In this document: positions 6,576 to 8,386 of the stretch, piece after piece
How the letters are laid out: each line of letters starts with the position of its first letter
Numbering within the stretch: the first letter of the stretch is position 1
Source of the DNA: an uncultured Clostridia bacterium
GTDB taxonomy: Bacteria; Bacillota; Clostridia; Christensenellales; CAG-138
Direction of reading: 5' to 3'
Length of the DNA: 8,386 nt
NCBI GenBank assembly: GCA_937913075.1
Contig: CALEPU010000215.1
Coordinates: 1 to 8,386, forward strand
Position numbers and translations under genes: made by a program
Notes under the pieces: generated by a model
What the model was told of the DNA's origin: nothing
Database searches by the model: none
What the model saw: the letters and a program-made list of their open reading frames with translations, nothing else

Positions 6576-7303
6576 AGTATCTCCTCCTTTTTCAGCACGG
6601 GACCCTCGCGGCATATGCGCTTGGCTCCCGATATGGTGCTGCAGGTGCAGCCCATGCATGCGCCGAAGCCGCAGCCCATGCGGCGTTCAAAGCTGAGCTC
6701 ACCGTTTATATCGAGCGCATGGTAAACGGCGCGCAGCATCGGCTCGGGACCGCAGGCATAATAATAGGTGCAGTCCCCGCAAACAGCCTTGGCAGCGTCG
6801 GTCACAAAGCCGTGTACGCCAAGGCTTCCGTCGACCGTTGCTATCGCGACCTCGCAGCCCAGCCCTGAAAACTCATCGGCATAAAAAGCCTCTTCCGCGG
6901 TGTTGAAACCCAGTACCGCGACGGGCTTTTCGCCTTGCTCAATAAGCCTTTTTGCAAGCAAATACAAGGGCGGCACGCCAACGCCGCCGCCTAAAAGCAG
7001 GGGGCGCTCGCCCGAAGCAGCGAGGTCATAGCCGTTGCCAAGCCCCGTCAACACGTCAAGTATTGTCCCGTTGGGGAGAAGGCTCATGTCCACCGTGCCG
7101 CCGCCGACTGCCTTATAGATCAAGGTCAGCACTCCGTTCTCGATATCGCAAACCGATATGGGACGGCGCAGGAAACGTCCCGAGAGCTTTATGTTTACGA
7201 ACTGCCCGGGAGCAATACCGCAAGTTTCGCCCTCGAGCCTCATGCGGTAAACGCTCTTTGCGATGCGCTCGTTTTCTGTTACGGTAAAAAGCTCGTTCCT
7301 CAT
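6563..7303 (-). CDS. pyrK: Dihydroorotate dehydrogenase electron transfer subunit
   Basis: This 246-residue FAD and iron-sulfur protein pairs with PyrD and moves electrons from its FMN to NAD+. The N-terminal ferredoxin-reductase-like domain contains the FAD motif RRPISVCD (46-53). The NAD-binding region has LLLGGGVGVPPLYLLA (102-117) and YACGPEPML (182-190). The [2Fe-2S] cluster ligands are Cys211, Cys216, Cys219 and Cys231 with spacing CX4CX2CX11C, as in Bacillus subtilis PyrK. The ATG at 7303 is chosen because GGAG lies six bases upstream; a 19-residue extension in the open frame overlaps pyrC and lacks a ribosome site. It begins 11 nt after the pyrC stop and overlaps pyrD by 13 nt. Confidence 0.96.
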   Translation of the reverse strand: MRNELFTVTENERIAKSVYRMRLEGETCGIAPGQFVNIKLSGRFLRRPISVCDIENGVLTLIYKAVGGGTVDMSLLPNGTILDVLTGLGNGYDLAASGERPLLLGGGVGVPPLYLLAKRLIEQGEKPVAVLGFNTAEEAFYADEFSGLGCEVAIATVDGSLGVHGFVTDAAKAVCGDCTYYYACGPEPMLRAVYHALDINGELSFERRMGCGFGACMGCTCSTISGAKRICREGPVLKKEEILWED

Positions 7304-7314
7304 TATAAACTCCG

Positions 7315-8386
7315 TCACAAGGTGTAGACCGCGTATCCGCCGCGATAGGTGGCGATGCACCTTCCCAAGACCTTCCTGCCCGCAAACGGGGTGGCCCTGC
7401 CCTTTGATAAAAATTCGTCGGGATTTATTTCGTACTCCGTGCCGAGCGACCAGACGGTGAAATCCTTTTCGATATCCGGCGCCGGCAGGCCAAACCTGCG
7501 GCGAGGGGCAAAAACCATCAGCTCCATAAGCCGTTCCAGGGTAATTGCGCCGCTGCGGACGAGTCCCGTATAAAGCAGGGGGAATGCCGTCTCCAAACCA
7601 ACTATGCCGAAGGCGCTCTTTTCGAGCCCGCGGGATTTCTCATCTGCGCTGTGAGGAGCGTGATCGGTGGCTATCATGTCAACAGTGCCGTCTGCCGCGC
7701 CCTCCGATAATGCCTCGCGGTCGGCGGAGGAACGCAGGGGAGGGTTCATCTTAAACCTGCCGTCCTCTATAAGATCGTTCTCGTCAAGCAGCAGATAATG
7801 CGGCGCAGTCTCGCAGGTCACGTCTATGCCGCTCTTTTTTGCCTGACGTATCAATTCAACGCTCTCGCGGCAGGAAATGTGGCAGACATGGTATTTGCAG
7901 CCCGTTTGGGCGGCGAGCTCCAAATCGCGCTCAATGGGGCGCCACTCGCTTTCGCTTACTATGCCGCGATGCCCGTGGGAGGCGGCATAGCTGCCCGCGT
8001 GTATATAGCCGCCGTGCAAAAGACTCTCATCCTCGCAATGCGCGGCGATGACCATGCCGAGCCTGACCGCTTCCTTCATGGCTTCGCGCATCATTTCTTT
8101 GGACTGCACGCCCTTGCCGTCATCGGAGAAGGCGACCACCTTATCCGCCATGCCCTCAAGATCCGCGAGCTCCTCGCCGTTTTCTCCGACGGTTATCGCG
8201 CCGTAGGGCAAAACGTCTATTACGGCGTCGCGGCGGGTTATCCCGAGCTCCTCTTCAAGGTGCCCGACGCTGTCCGGCACTGGATTCAGGTTAGGCATCG
8301 CGCAGACAACGGTGTATCCCCCGTGCGCCGCGGCCATGCTGCCGGATTTTATAGTCTCCTTATAAGAAAAACCCGGCTCTCTGAGA
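7315..8386 (-). CDS. pyrC: Dihydroorotase, 5' end cut off by the window edge
   Basis: This metal-dependent amidohydrolase cyclises carbamoyl-aspartate to dihydroorotate. The visible 356 residues begin with LREPGFSYKETIKSGS, the sequence that directly follows the N-terminal HxH metal motif, so about 60 residues including that motif lie beyond the edge. Counting from the first visible residue, remaining metal and active-site positions include SDDG (87-90), HCED (116-119), HVCHIS (166-171), NPPLR (214-218) and DHAPH (241-245). Their spacing agrees with class I dihydroorotases such as the Bacillus enzyme. An ATG at 8337 preceded by GGAGA looks like a start, but the frame is open and clearly homologous upstream of it, so it is internal. 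It is the first pyr gene seen in the window, followed by pyrK after 11 nt. Confidence 0.95.
   Translation of the reverse strand, partial: LREPGFSYKETIKSGSMAAAHGGYTVVCAMPNLNPVPDSVGHLEEELGITRRDAVIDVLPYGAITVGENGEELADLEGMADKVVAFSDDGKGVQSKEMMREAMKEAVRLGMVIAAHCEDESLLHGGYIHAGSYAASHGHRGIVSESEWRPIERDLELAAQTGCKYHVCHISCRESVELIRQAKKSGIDVTCETAPHYLLLDENDLIEDGRFKMNPPLRSSADREALSEGAADGTVDMIATDHAPHSADEKSRGLEKSAFGIVGLETAFPLLYTGLVRSGAITLERLMELMVFAPRRRFGLPAPDIEKDFTVWSLGTEYEINPDEFLSKGRATPFAGRKVLGRCIATYRGGYAVYTL

Noticed and set aside
5649..6659. Longer PyrD with a 28-residue extension
   Set aside because: The extension reads through pyrK coding sequence, including its cysteine cluster region. The GTG at 6575 has an ideal ribosome site and gives the family N-terminus.
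7315..8337. Dihydroorotase starting at the ATG at 8337, with a GGAGA about 20 nt upstream
   Set aside because: The frame is open to the window edge and the upstream residues (LREPGFSYKETIKSGS) are conserved dihydroorotase sequence, so this ATG is internal and the gene is cut by the edge.

Overview
The window holds one long minus-strand array of ten genes. Its sequence and layout suggest a Gram-positive anaerobe of the Clostridia, possibly an uncultured gut lineage. The evidence is strong GGAGG-type ribosome binding sites, a class 1B dihydroorotate dehydrogenase (pyrD plus pyrK) together with a zinc-binding PyrI, and compact overlapping operon structure. Hand counts on sampled lines give roughly 60% GC in the pyr and ABC genes. 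The lineage is inference; no rRNA or other marker gene is present.

Read along the minus strand (right to left), the window starts inside pyrC (dihydroorotase). It continues through pyrK, pyrD, pyrF, pyrE, pyrB and pyrI, which are tightly packed: gaps are 11 to 28 nt, or genes overlap by 4 to 16 nt. This pyrimidine operon covers carbamoyl-aspartate formation (PyrB with regulatory PyrI), dihydroorotate (PyrC), orotate (PyrD-PyrK), OMP (PyrE) and UMP (PyrF). Carbamoyl-phosphate synthase (carAB/pyrAA-AB) and any pyrR or leader attenuator are not in the window. The operon ends at a strong intrinsic terminator after pyrI.

After that terminator is a two-gene, lower-GC insert (about 45% on sampled lines). 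It encodes a minimal nucleotidyltransferase and a HEPN-domain RNase, with all signature motifs of the MntA-HepT type VII toxin-antitoxin family. It has its own perfect consensus promoter (TTGACA-N17-TATAAT) and ends at a second terminator. That terminator is identical over 31 nt to the one after pyrI, so the module lies between two copies of the same terminator repeat.

The left third is an ABC exporter half-transporter with its own likely promoter. The last 108 bases at the left edge hold no gene I can support, only a short perfect inverted repeat and a weak open frame running off the end.

I see no wholly new system. The part most worth a second look is the terminator-flanked mntA-hepT module downstream of pyrI.
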